A stretch of DNA of 64,000 bases, taken from Hyphomicrobiaceae bacterium (GTDB lineage: Bacteria; Pseudomonadota; Alphaproteobacteria; Rhizobiales; Hyphomicrobiaceae). The stretch lies in contig JANYHF010000064.1 in the NCBI GenBank assembly GCA_025359185.1, forward strand, positions 1 through 64,000, read 5' to 3'. Positions 8,929 to 17,934 of the stretch are shown piece by piece; position 1 is the stretch's first letter; the number at the start of each line of letters is the position of its first letter. The position numbers and the translations under genes were made by a program. The notes below the pieces were generated by a model, which saw nothing but the letters and a program-made list of their open reading frames with translations, was not told the origin of the DNA and did not search any database.

Positions 8929-11208
8929 ATGCCTGCCGACTCCACTCCTTCCCCCAACCGCTGGAAGCGCTTTTCCGATTGGGACGAGCGGCCGTTGCGG
9001 CTGGATAAGTTCGCCGTCGAGGATGCGGCGCATGGGTTTTCGGCGTTTTCGTCGCCCAACGACGCCAAGCCGGGCGTGATCATCGAGGCTGGGCGCGTCG
9101 CCTCGATGGACGGAGTCGAAGCAAAAGACTTCGACATGATCGACAGCTTCATCGCGCATTACCACCTCGACCCGGCGGTCGCGCCCGCCGCCATGGCCAT
9201 GCCGTCGTTGGAGCTGGCGCGGATGCTGGTCGATATGACCGTGCCGCGCGAAAAGCTCTGCCGCCTCGCCCATGGGCTGACGCCGGCAAAACTCGCCGAG
9301 ACGGTCTCGCATCTGTCCTCGATGGAAATCGCGTTTGCCTATTCCAAGATGCGGGCGCGCAAAACGCCGGGCAACCAAGCGCATGTGACCAACGCCAAGG
9401 ATGATCCCTTACAACTTGCAGCAGATGCAGCGACGGCCGTGGCCTTCGGGTTCGATGAGATCGAGACCACGATGCGGGTTGCCCGCAATGCCTGGGCCAA
9501 TGCGCTGGCCTGCGCGGTTGGGGCGAGCGTGGGGCGGTGGGGTACGCTGTTTCAGTGTGCGTCCGAAGAAGCCGAGGAACTGCGTATCGGCATGGCGGGT
9601 TTTACCTCTTATGCCGAAACGGTGTCCGTGTACGGCACGGAACGCGCGTTCATCGATGGCGACGACACGCCGTGGTCAAAGGCGTTCCTGGCCGCCGCCT
9701 ATGCCTCGCGCGGAATAAAAATGCGCTGCACCTCGGGCGCCGGGTCCGAGCTGTTGATGGGGTTCCACGAGGCCAAATCGCTGCTCTATCTGGAGGCGCG
9801 GTGCCTGTGCCTGCAACGAGCGATGGGCGTGCAGGGTACACAGAACGGCGGCATCGACGGCGCGCCGGTCACGGCAACAGTGCCGTCAGGCGTGCGCGAG
9901 CTGATGGCGGAGAACCTGATCGCGGTGTGGCTGGATCTGGAATGCGCCTCGGGCAACGATGCGCGCACGTCGGAATCGGAGATCCGGGTTGGTGCCAAGA
10001 TACTCCCTTACCTGATCGGCGGGTCGGACCTGATCTGCTCCGGCTTCGGATCGATTTTGAAATACGATAATTCATTCAATCCCTCGCTGTTCAATGGCGA
10101 GGAGATGGAGGACTACCTCGTCTTGCAACGCGATTTCGAGGCCGATGGCGGGCTGACACCGGTGGAAGAGTCGCGTGTGCTGGAGCTGCGGCGGCGCGCG
10201 GTGGAGGCTCTTTCTGCGGTGATGGAAGAGCTTGGGCTGGGTGCGCCGACAGCCGCCATGAAGGCGAGCGTGGTAGCGGCGTCAGGTTCGGAAGAAACAG
10301 CCAGTTTTTGGCCGCGCGATGTGGCTGGCATCAGCGCGGCGATCCAGGACAATGGCGTGTCCGTCATCGATGTGATCAAGGCGCTTGCCGTGCGCGGCTT
10401 CCGGGAGGAGGCCGGGAATTTGCTCCGTATCGTGAAGCTGCGCGTATCGGGCGACTACTTGCAAACCTCGGCCGTGGTCCGCGATGGCAAGATCTTGTCA
10501 GCGATCAATGATCCCAACGATTATTTGGGACCCGGCAGCGGCTATCGTCTGACGGCAGCGCGTAAGCAGCAGATTGCGGGCATCCGCGATGTGCTCGATC
10601 GCGACGAGGTGATGCGGGCAGAGAGTGTGCACCGGCCGGGCGAAGCGGTGAAAATCAGCTATCGCACCATGGGACCGGCGGCAGTGGGAACGGACAAACG
10701 CGAGGTGGTGATCGGCGTATCGCCAGCGTTTGGCGTAAAACTGTTCCGCACGGTGGCGGGTCATCCGCTGTCGGAGTTATTGAAAGTGCTGACCGAGGGC
10801 ATCCGTGAAAAGGGCGGCGTGCCGCGTATCGTACGTATGCGTCATACAGCTGATACGTCATTCCTTGGGCTGAGTGCGGCGCGGCTGTCGGGTTCCGGCG
10901 TCGGCATCGGCATCCAGGCCAAAGGCACGGCCGTCATTCATCATAGGGACCGGCTGCCGCATAACAACCTCGAACTCTTCAGCAATTCGCCGATCACGAC
11001 GCTCGCCCACTACCGCCGCATGGGCGAAAATGCGGCCATCTACGCCCATGGCGAGATGCCCGAGCCGGTGGTGGTGCCAACCATGGGGCAGGCGCTCGGC
11101 TCGCGGCACCATGCCCGTGTGGCGCTGATCTACGCGATTGACACAGAGCTGACGGAAGATGGGGCGTCGCCGGAGGAGATTGAGGTAACGTGGCTGGGAG
11201 GGGAGTGA
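8929..11208 (+). CDS. B12-dependent propanediol/glycerol-type dehydratase, fused large and medium subunits
   Basis: N-terminal PduC-like (TSGAGSELLMG, QNGGIDGAPVTATVPSGVRELMAENL); C-terminal PduD-like (VIGVSPAFGVKLFRTVAGHPLSELLKVLTEGIREKGGVPRIVRMRHTADTSFLG). Confidence 0.88.
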   Translation: MPADSTPSPNRWKRFSDWDERPLRLDKFAVEDAAHGFSAFSSPNDAKPGVIIEAGRVASMDGVEAKDFDMIDSFIAHYHLDPAVAPAAMAMPSLELARMLVDMTVPREKLCRLAHGLTPAKLAETVSHLSSMEIAFAYSKMRARKTPGNQAHVTNAKDDPLQLAADAATAVAFGFDEIETTMRVARNAWANALACAVGASVGRWGTLFQCASEEAEELRIGMAGFTSYAETVSVYGTERAFIDGDDTPWSKAFLAAAYASRGIKMRCTSGAGSELLMGFHEAKSLLYLEARCLCLQRAMGVQGTQNGGIDGAPVTATVPSGVRELMAENLIAVWLDLECASGNDARTSESEIRVGAKILPYLIGGSDLICSGFGSILKYDNSFNPSLFNGEEMEDYLVLQRDFEADGGLTPVEESRVLELRRRAVEALSAVMEELGLGAPTAAMKASVVAASGSEETASFWPRDVAGISAAIQDNGVSVIDVIKALAVRGFREEAGNLLRIVKLRVSGDYLQTSAVVRDGKILSAINDPNDYLGPGSGYRLTAARKQQIAGIRDVLDRDEVMRAESVHRPGEAVKISYRTMGPAAVGTDKREVVIGVSPAFGVKLFRTVAGHPLSELLKVLTEGIREKGGVPRIVRMRHTADTSFLGLSAARLSGSGVGIGIQAKGTAVIHHRDRLPHNNLELFSNSPITTLAHYRRMGENAAIYAHGEMPEPVVVPTMGQALGSRHHARVALIYAIDTELTEDGASPEEIEVTWLGGE

Positions 11209-11227
11209 TGGCTCATGGTGGCGCTCC

Positions 11228-11656
11228 GTGAATAATCCCAAACTCACAGCGGCCGACTATCCGTTGGCGGAGAAACGGCCGGAACTGATCACCGGCGCGC
11301 GTGGAAAACGGCTGGACGAGATCACGTTGGATGCAGTGCTGGCGGATGCGGTGACGCTGGAGGACTTACGCATCACAGCGCATGCCCTGCTCCAGCAGGG
11401 CGAAATCTCCGCCGCCGCTGGCCGGCCAACGCTGCAAGAGAACTTCGCCCGCGCCGCCGATCTTGTCGCCGTTCCGCAAGACACCATCATGCGGGTGTAC
11501 GAACTGCTCCGCCCCGGCCGCGCCAAAGGCAAAGACGATCTGCTCGCCGCCGCCCGCGAGTTGCGTGAGACGTACAAAGCTGAACGCATGGCCGCGTTCG
11601 TGGAGGAAGCCGCCGAGGTTTACGACGCACGCGGCCTGTTCAAGCGGCGGTTTTAG
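11228..11656 (+). CDS. Diol dehydratase small subunit
   Basis: Follows the fused subunit; YPLAEKRPELITGARGKRLDEITLDAVL...RPTLQENFARAADLVAVPQD...IMRVYELLRPGRA PduE-like; GTG start. Confidence 0.85.
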   Translation: MNNPKLTAADYPLAEKRPELITGARGKRLDEITLDAVLADAVTLEDLRITAHALLQQGEISAAAGRPTLQENFARAADLVAVPQDTIMRVYELLRPGRAKGKDDLLAAARELRETYKAERMAAFVEEAAEVYDARGLFKRRF

Positions 11657-11658
11657 AA

Positions 11659-12363
11659 ATGGCTAGCCAAATGTCCTGGAAATCCGATTTCGTCTCTCTC
11701 TACTACGACGGAGCGCCTGAGCCCGCCGACCCGATCCTCACGCGCTCCGATACCGCGCTGCTTATCATCGACGTGCAGAACACCTATCTCGCCCGGCCAG
11801 ACCGCGCGACGCTCTCACCCGAAGACCAGCGCCGCTACGATTTGTGGACGCCGTTCCATGCGCGGATGCACAGCCAGGTCATCCCGCGCACAGCCCGGCT
11901 TCTGGCCGAATTCCGCGCGCGGAAGATGGAGTGCCTGTTCGCGCGCATCGCTTGCCATACCGTGGATGGGCGCGACCGGTCGCTGTCGCAAAAGCTCCCA
12001 GGCTGGAACAACCTGCTGCTGCCCAAAAGCGAACAACCCTCGCAGCTGGTGCCAGAGCTGGCGCCGATGGGTGACGAGATCGTCGTCACCAAAACCACTG
12101 ACAGTGCGCTGACGGGGACCAACCTCAGGCTGATCCTCACCAATCTCGGCATCAAAACCGTCGTCTGCGCCGGCATTTTCACTGACCAATGCATCTCCTC
12201 GACGGTGCGCAGTCTCGCCGATGAGAGTTTTGGCGTCATCGTTGCGGAGGATTGCTGCGCCGCAGCATCGGACGCGCTGCACGCCCAGGAGCTGGCGATC
12301 ATCAACCGCATTTATTGCAGCGTGATGAGTTCGGCGGAGTTGACGGAGTATTTGCCGGCTTGA
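11659..12363 (+). CDS. Isochorismatase-family cysteine hydrolase
   Basis: TALLIIDVQNTYL, VTKTTDSALTGTNL, VVCAGIFTDQCISSTVRSLADESFGVIVAEDCCAA catalytic D/K/C pattern. Confidence 0.85.
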   Translation: MASQMSWKSDFVSLYYDGAPEPADPILTRSDTALLIIDVQNTYLARPDRATLSPEDQRRYDLWTPFHARMHSQVIPRTARLLAEFRARKMECLFARIACHTVDGRDRSLSQKLPGWNNLLLPKSEQPSQLVPELAPMGDEIVVTKTTDSALTGTNLRLILTNLGIKTVVCAGIFTDQCISSTVRSLADESFGVIVAEDCCAAASDALHAQELAIINRIYCSVMSSAELTEYLPA

Positions 12364-12507
12364 CGCCCGGATGCGCCCACTGGTCAAGCCTCTGCAACTC
12401 CCGTACAATCCTGCGAATCGGGTAGCGATAAACCCGGACGCATGAGTTGTGTCAATGTGAGGAAATGGCCGCCCCCTGATGGTGGCCGCAATCGGGGAGA
12501 AACCGAA

Positions 12508-14076
12508 GTGAGCCAGACGCTATCCAAAACGAGCGCAGGCGCGCCCGAAGACTACGACGTCAACAAAATGAAGGACGTCGATAAACTGCATTCGCGGGCG
12601 ATTGGCCTCGTCGGCGTGCTGTTCCTGACCGTGACCGGGGCAGCCCCGATCTCGGCCATGCTCGGCAACGTGCCGTTTGGCGCGGGCAGTGGCAACGGCC
12701 AATACATCCCCGCCGCATTCCTGTTGGCCACCATCGTCCTCACCATCTTCTCGGTTGGTTATGCCGCGATGGCGGGCAAGGTATCGTCCGTCGGCGGCTT
12801 CTATTCCTTCATCAGCCATGGCCTTGGCCGCGAAATCGGTCTGGCCGCCGGCCTGACGTCGCTGGTCGCCTACAGCCTGTTCGAAGCCTCCCTGTACGGA
12901 TTGTTTGCCTCGTTCGGCCACGACGATTTCAAGCTCTGGTTCGGCGTTGATATCCCTTGGGTCTATTTCGCACTGTTCGCTGTCGTCATGGCCTCGATCC
13001 TCTCCTATTTCGACGTCAAGATCTCGTCGGCCATTCTCGGCATCGCGCTGATTGCCGAAGTGCTGATCCTTTTGGTGTTCGACTTCGGCGTGTTCGGCAA
13101 AGGCTCCAGCGCCGTGCATATCGACGGCAACGCGCTGAACGTATTCAACGTTCTCACCGATGTCGCCGCGCATAAGACGGCGGACGGCAAGGATATCGCG
13201 GCGGGCGCGGCCATTGTCGGCGTGTTCATGGCCTTCTGGTCGTGGGTGGGTTTCGAAATGGCGCCCAACTATGCCGAGGAATCACGCGACCCCAAGCGGA
13301 TCGTTCCGCTGTCGCTGTATTGCTCGGTGATCGCGCTTGGTGTGTTCTACACCCTCACCAGCTGGGCGGCCGTATCGGCTTACCCCAACAACGATGCGAT
13401 GCTGCTGGCGGCACAGAGCGACTCGGGCAACTTCTTCACCGCGCCCTTGGCGACGCTGGTAGGCCCAACCGCCGCAAGCATCATGCGTGTGCTGATCCTG
13501 ACCAGCTCGTTCGCCTGCGGCATGGCCTTCCACAACACCACAGCGCGCTATTTCTACTCGCTGGCGCGTGAGGGTGTGCTGCCATCTGGCCTCGCCAAGA
13601 CGCATGAAACTTTCAAAAGTCCCTACGTCGGCTCAATCGTGCAGTCGGCCTTCGCAGCCCTCTGGATCGTTCTGTTCCTGGTCTTCCTGCCGGTGCCCAA
13701 GGATACCGACTACAACAACTTCCAAGCCTATGTCGGCCTCTACACCATGCTGGCCGTGCTCGGTACGATGTTGATCCTGGTCCTGCAAGCCACCGTCTCG
13801 CTGGCGATCATCTTCTACTTCCAGGCCAATCATCCCGAAGATGCGCACTGGTTCCAGACGTTGCTCTGCCCGATCATTGCGCTGATCTCGCAGACGTTTC
13901 TGGTCTACGTTCTGGTCAAGAACATACCCGTCATCGGCGGCACGGCGACGTTCTTTACCTGGATCCCTGTGATTGGCCTCGCTGTCATTGTGATCGGCCT
14001 GGTCTGGGGCTTCATCGTGCGCTTCGCGGCGCCCGACACCTACGCCCGCATTGGCCGCATCGTGAACGACGGCTAG
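12508..14076 (+). CDS. APC-family amino acid/amine permease
   Basis: Many TM segments, VGVLFLTVTGAAPISAMLGNVPF, FMAFWSWVGFEMAPNYAEESRDPKRIVP; GTG at 12508 with ggggaga RBS. Confidence 0.85.
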   Translation: MSQTLSKTSAGAPEDYDVNKMKDVDKLHSRAIGLVGVLFLTVTGAAPISAMLGNVPFGAGSGNGQYIPAAFLLATIVLTIFSVGYAAMAGKVSSVGGFYSFISHGLGREIGLAAGLTSLVAYSLFEASLYGLFASFGHDDFKLWFGVDIPWVYFALFAVVMASILSYFDVKISSAILGIALIAEVLILLVFDFGVFGKGSSAVHIDGNALNVFNVLTDVAAHKTADGKDIAAGAAIVGVFMAFWSWVGFEMAPNYAEESRDPKRIVPLSLYCSVIALGVFYTLTSWAAVSAYPNNDAMLLAAQSDSGNFFTAPLATLVGPTAASIMRVLILTSSFACGMAFHNTTARYFYSLAREGVLPSGLAKTHETFKSPYVGSIVQSAFAALWIVLFLVFLPVPKDTDYNNFQAYVGLYTMLAVLGTMLILVLQATVSLAIIFYFQANHPEDAHWFQTLLCPIIALISQTFLVYVLVKNIPVIGGTATFFTWIPVIGLAVIVIGLVWGFIVRFAAPDTYARIGRIVNDG

Positions 14077-14085
14077 GGCCACGCT

Positions 14086-14201
14086 CGTCATCCCGCGCGC
14101 GGCGCAGCATCCTTCATGGTGCGCCACAGTCCCGGGACCTTATGGCGGCTCCCGGATCAGCACTGCACCATGAAGACTGCTGCAGTGCATCCGGGATGAC
14201 G
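14086..14201. repeat. Dispersed palindromic intergenic repeat, copy B
   Basis: CGTCATCCCGCGCGCGGCGCAGCATCCTTCATGGTGCGCC...CACCATGAAGACTGCTGCAGTGCATCCGGGATGACG. Confidence 0.8.
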
Positions 14202-14204
14202 CGC

Positions 14205-14236
14205 ACAAAAAAGGCCGGGATCGCTCCCAGCCTTTG
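14205..14236 (-). terminator. Rho-independent terminator for hsp20-DUF1150
   Basis: On the minus strand: aaaggctgggagcgatcccggcctttttt, GC stem followed by a T run. Confidence 0.75.
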
Positions 14237-14265
14237 ACTATTCAGCGTCAGCTTTCAGCGCAAAC

Positions 14266-14538
14266 TCAATGCAGCCGGGCGATCTGCAACTCGTCGTCCA
14301 TGGCGTGGCTCATGGCGGCCTGCATACTGTCGGTCAGCGCCAATGGCGTGCCATCGGCGGCATGGAGCGCGAACAGCGCGATGCCCTTGGGGATGCCCTG
14401 GATCGCCGGGAACATCTTGCCCGCTTCGGCCGTGGTCATCTGCTTGATATACGCGACATGCCCATCGCCCAGCTGGGCCAATTCGACGGCGCTGATATCG
14501 ATGGGATCGGCCACGGCAACCTTAGCTTGCTTGTTCAT
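14266..14538 (-). CDS. DUF1150 family protein
   Basis: Small ORF downstream of hsp20; GHVAYIKQMTTAEAGKMFPAIQGIPKGIALFALHAADGTPLALTDS. Confidence 0.8.
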   Translation of the reverse strand: MNKQAKVAVADPIDISAVELAQLGDGHVAYIKQMTTAEAGKMFPAIQGIPKGIALFALHAADGTPLALTDSMQAAMSHAMDDELQIARLH

Positions 14539-14657
14539 CTGACACCTCGTGGTGTTACCCGTTCACTTCGAACGGTAGCATGACTTAAGAACGCTGAACG
14601 GGAGCTGACTGGACGTTCAGAACGGCATTTCGTCGCGTTTACTTTTGCAGTCACGCT

Positions 14658-15110
14658 CTATCCCCGGCTGCTGATCGTAATCTTACGTAAAAGGCGCTCG
14701 GGCTCGGGACGCACAAGGTCGATCGCCAACAGCCCATTGTCGAGGTTCGCCGATTGCACCTCGATGCCATCCGCCAGCACGAATGTTCGCTGGAATTGCC
14801 GGGCCGCGATGCCGCGATGCAGATAGGTGCGGGACTTGTCATCGTCCTGCTTGCCACGGATGGTGAGCGTGCTGTCCTCAACCGCGATATCGAGCTGGTC
14901 GCGCGTGAAGCCGGCGACGGCAAGCGTGATGCGCAGGATTTCGGACTTGGCATGGCCGTTGGCAGCGCCATTGCGCGACGGTGCCGCAACACGCTCGATA
15001 TTGTAAGGCGGGTAGTTGTCGCCGGGCGTCTTGGCCCACCGCTCCAACAGCCGCTCCACATCGTCGAAGCCCAGCAGCAGCGGGCTAGTCAATTGGCTCA
15101 CGCGCGTCAT
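14658..15110 (-). CDS. Small heat shock protein, Hsp20/alpha-crystallin family
   Basis: YPPYNIERV, ITLAVAGFTRDQLDIAVEDSTLTIRGKQ, YLHRGIAARQFQRTFVLADGIEVQSANLDNGLLAIDLVRPEPE. Confidence 0.93.
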   Translation of the reverse strand: MTRVSQLTSPLLLGFDDVERLLERWAKTPGDNYPPYNIERVAAPSRNGAANGHAKSEILRITLAVAGFTRDQLDIAVEDSTLTIRGKQDDDKSRTYLHRGIAARQFQRTFVLADGIEVQSANLDNGLLAIDLVRPEPERLLRKITISSRG

Positions 15111-15256
15111 AAGACTCCTGTCCTTGCAAAAAGCGACAAGACGGTCGGGGACCCCTTGGGGCGCCCCTGCCGCCGCATCTCCCGGAATGGGCAGACGCAG
15201 TGGGTTTGCAGTTCAAGTGATGATATGGTGCCGCATCGGTCCGATTCAAGCCACGT

Positions 15257-15889
15257 CTAAATGCGAATAATGGGGCCGCCCGCTGCCGCCGCATCAGCTT
15301 CGTCATGGGTTACGAGAAGACCGGGCAGTTTGCGTTCGCGCAAGCGGTCGAAGACGTACGAGCGGACGTCGCCCTTGAGGGTGGCATCGAGCTTGGAGAA
15401 CGGCTCGTCGAGAAGCACCGCCGAAGGCTCGGAGAGGAGAAGGCGCATCAGGGCGACGCGGGCCTTCTGGCCGCCTGAGAGCGTCGCGGGATCGCGGGTG
15501 CCAAAACCCTCTAGCCCCGCCTGCTCCAGCGCGGCGGCAGCGCGGGCGCGGCGGTCGGGGACGCCGGGCGGTACGCCAAAGAGCAGGTTGCCTGCGACCG
15601 ACAGATGGGGAAACAACATCGGATCCTGGAACAACAGGCCGATGCGGCGGCGTTCGGGCGGCAGGTGCGTCACGTCCATGCCGTCGAGGATGATCCGGCC
15701 TGCGGCGGAAAAGGCGGGCTCCAGAAACCCGGCGGCAAACGCCAGCAACGTGGATTTGCCTGATCCCGATGGCCCCATAATGGTCAGCACTTCGCCTGGA
15801 CTGACAGAGGCATCAACGCTGAGCAGCTCTCGGCCTGCCAGCGACAGGCGCACATTTTCCAGCCGCAGGCCCCGTTCCATCACGTTCAC
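15257..15889 (-). CDS. ABC transporter ATP-binding protein (YnjD-like)
   Basis: Walker A GPSGSGKST, LSGGQKARVALMRLLLSEP, Walker B VLLDEPF. Confidence 0.9.
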   Translation of the reverse strand: MNVMERGLRLENVRLSLAGRELLSVDASVSPGEVLTIMGPSGSGKSTLLAFAAGFLEPAFSAAGRIILDGMDVTHLPPERRRIGLLFQDPMLFPHLSVAGNLLFGVPPGVPDRRARAAAALEQAGLEGFGTRDPATLSGGQKARVALMRLLLSEPSAVLLDEPFSKLDATLKGDVRSYVFDRLRERKLPGLLVTHDEADAAAAGGPIIRI

Positions 15890-15895
15890 AACCGT

Positions 15896-17608
15896 TCAAC
15901 GCCTATCGAGCATAGACCGGCGATTGTGCCAGACCAGACGGGGAATCCCAATCGCCAATGCAAAACCGATGGCCGGCAGCAGCGTCAGCGTCAGCGCCCA
16001 CACGCCGATCACCCGCCGTTCGCCGCCAGACGCCAGCGCCACGGCCTCGGTGGTGAGGGTTTCCACCCGGCCCGCGCCGAGCAGCCCGGTTGCGAGATAT
16101 TGGCCAACGCTGACGGAAAAGCCGACCGCGAGCGCCGTCAGGCAGGGGGCGAGAAGCAGTGGCAATCGGACACTCAGAAACGTGCGCAAGGGGCTGGCCC
16201 CCAGCGTCATGGCAAGGCGGCCCCAGCGCGGATCGAGCTGCCGGTAAGGTTCCGAAAGCGACAGGTAGACGTAAGGCAGCACAAAGGTGATATGGCCGAT
16301 GGCGACCGGCAGTAGGCCCGGCGTCAAGCCTGTGGCTTCGGCGGCAATGACGAGGCCGAACAGGAACGCGACCGGCGGCACCACCAGCGGTAGATACAAC
16401 AGTCGCATGGCCCACACTCCTGCGGGGCGGCCGGTGCTTAGTTCGTGTTCCAGCGCCGCCAAGGCGATGGTGAAAGACACCAGCGTCGAGAGTGTGCCGA
16501 TGGCGAGTGTCGCCCAGAGCGGTCCCGAGATCGCGGGTAGGGCGTGGGTCCAGTTGGCAAGGGTCAAGGTTTCTGGCCAAAGAGCGGGAAACCGCCAGCT
16601 GATGGCCAGCGACCAAGTCGCGAGGCAGACAAAGCTGAGCATCGCCGACAGCGCCACCAGACCCATTCCGAACCCGCCGAGGCCTGCCAACCACCGGTCT
16701 TGCGTCTGGCGTGTGCCCGACTCCATCCAGACCCTGGCCAGCCGCGCCACCAGCCGTTCCGCACCCAGCCACAGCGCCAGCGCCAGTACCGTCACGGTGA
16801 GCTGCAACAGCGCGCCCGCCGAGGCCATGAACCGCGCCGACAAATCAGGATCGCTTTGCCAGCGCAGCACCGCAACGCTCAGCGGCGGCGGGTTGGTTGG
16901 CCCCAGGATCACCGCCACATCCACCACGGACGAGGAATAGGCGATGACCGCCAGCAGCGGCAGCCGGATCAGAGGATAAAGCGCCGGGGCAACGGCCTTG
17001 GCCCAAGCGGTAACGGGGGCGTAACCCATGGTTCGCGCGACCGCCATGCGCGCTGGTGCATCGATCTGCGGCAGCGCGGCGAGCGCCATCAGGAGGAGGA
17101 AGGGCACCTCTTTCACGACCAGCCCCGCAATCATGGCGAGGCCCCAGGTGTCGTGAACGATGAGCAGATCGGGCGGCCGGTCAGAGCCGGTGGTGAGGTG
17201 CCAAAGCCCACGGAAGATCAGCCCGGAGGGCGCGATGAGAAAGGCAAGGCCAAGCGCGGCGGCGGCGTGCGGTATCGCCAGCAGCGGGGAGACCAGCCGG
17301 CGCATGGCATTGAAGGTGCGGGTGCCGTGGAAGCCGGCGAGGAACAGGCCTGCGATGAGGAGGGATGCCGCGCCCGTGACAAGGCCAGCGGCCAGGCTGA
17401 CATTGGCGGAGCGCCAAAGACCAGGGACGGCGAAAAGCTGCCGCCACGGGTCCAGCGAGATGTCATAGCCACCGAGTGCCGGGAGGTAGCCGAATGCCGG
17501 CAGTAGAACGAATACGAGCCCGATAATCACTGGTCCGGCCAGCACCGTGAAGGCTATGGCTGGAATGATTTGGGTGGGGTCATATTTCGAAATGGGTCGA
17601 GGCGGCAT
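15896..17608 (-). CDS. ABC transporter permease, fused two-domain (YnjC-like)
   Basis: Multiple TMs; two permease halves; overlaps/abuts the ATPase gene. Confidence 0.85.
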   Translation of the reverse strand: MPPRPISKYDPTQIIPAIAFTVLAGPVIIGLVFVLLPAFGYLPALGGYDISLDPWRQLFAVPGLWRSANVSLAAGLVTGAASLLIAGLFLAGFHGTRTFNAMRRLVSPLLAIPHAAAALGLAFLIAPSGLIFRGLWHLTTGSDRPPDLLIVHDTWGLAMIAGLVVKEVPFLLLMALAALPQIDAPARMAVARTMGYAPVTAWAKAVAPALYPLIRLPLLAVIAYSSSVVDVAVILGPTNPPPLSVAVLRWQSDPDLSARFMASAGALLQLTVTVLALALWLGAERLVARLARVWMESGTRQTQDRWLAGLGGFGMGLVALSAMLSFVCLATWSLAISWRFPALWPETLTLANWTHALPAISGPLWATLAIGTLSTLVSFTIALAALEHELSTGRPAGVWAMRLLYLPLVVPPVAFLFGLVIAAEATGLTPGLLPVAIGHITFVLPYVYLSLSEPYRQLDPRWGRLAMTLGASPLRTFLSVRLPLLLAPCLTALAVGFSVSVGQYLATGLLGAGRVETLTTEAVALASGGERRVIGVWALTLTLLPAIGFALAIGIPRLVWHNRRSMLDRR

Positions 17609-17633
17609 CGCTTGGCGCTACCCCCCACCCGTC

Positions 17634-17735
17634 CCCTCCCCCTCAAGGGGGGAGGGAACGCAGGTGGCGCGCCGCCGGTGAGAGCCAAGAGCGCGCGTTT
17701 GGCCCTTGCGTCTGCTCCCCCTTGAGTGGGGAGGT
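17634..17735. repeat. Pair of CTCCCCCTCAAGGGGGGAGG / CTCCCCCTTGAGTGGGGAGG palindromes inside the ABC operon
   Basis: Two G/C-run hairpins at about 17634-17654 and 17716-17735. Confidence 0.75.
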
Positions 17736-17934
17736 ACGAGGAGGTCGTTGGGCGAGAAAGCCAATCGGCCAGCACCGTGCGTTACGCGGGATAAACCCGG
17801 AGTTCAACCGTAGAAAGACGAAGTAGTCAGAGGGACTAGGTGTTAGGCATTAGGGATTAGGGAAAGAGGGCGCGGCACATGCCGAACCGTCTTCCCCACT
17901 GCCTACTCTCTAATCCCTCTGTCTACTGCTTTTC

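Noticed and set aside
15186-15217. RpoH-type promoter (CTTGAA...CCCATT) upstream of hsp20
   Set aside because: The spacing of 20 nt is too long for a sigma-32 promoter; not reported as a feature.
15261-17506. Long + strand ORFs (15261-16247, 16544-17506) opposite ABC transporter genes
   Set aside because: Low-complexity Arg/Ser/Gln composition and antisense to convincing ABC ATPase and permease genes.
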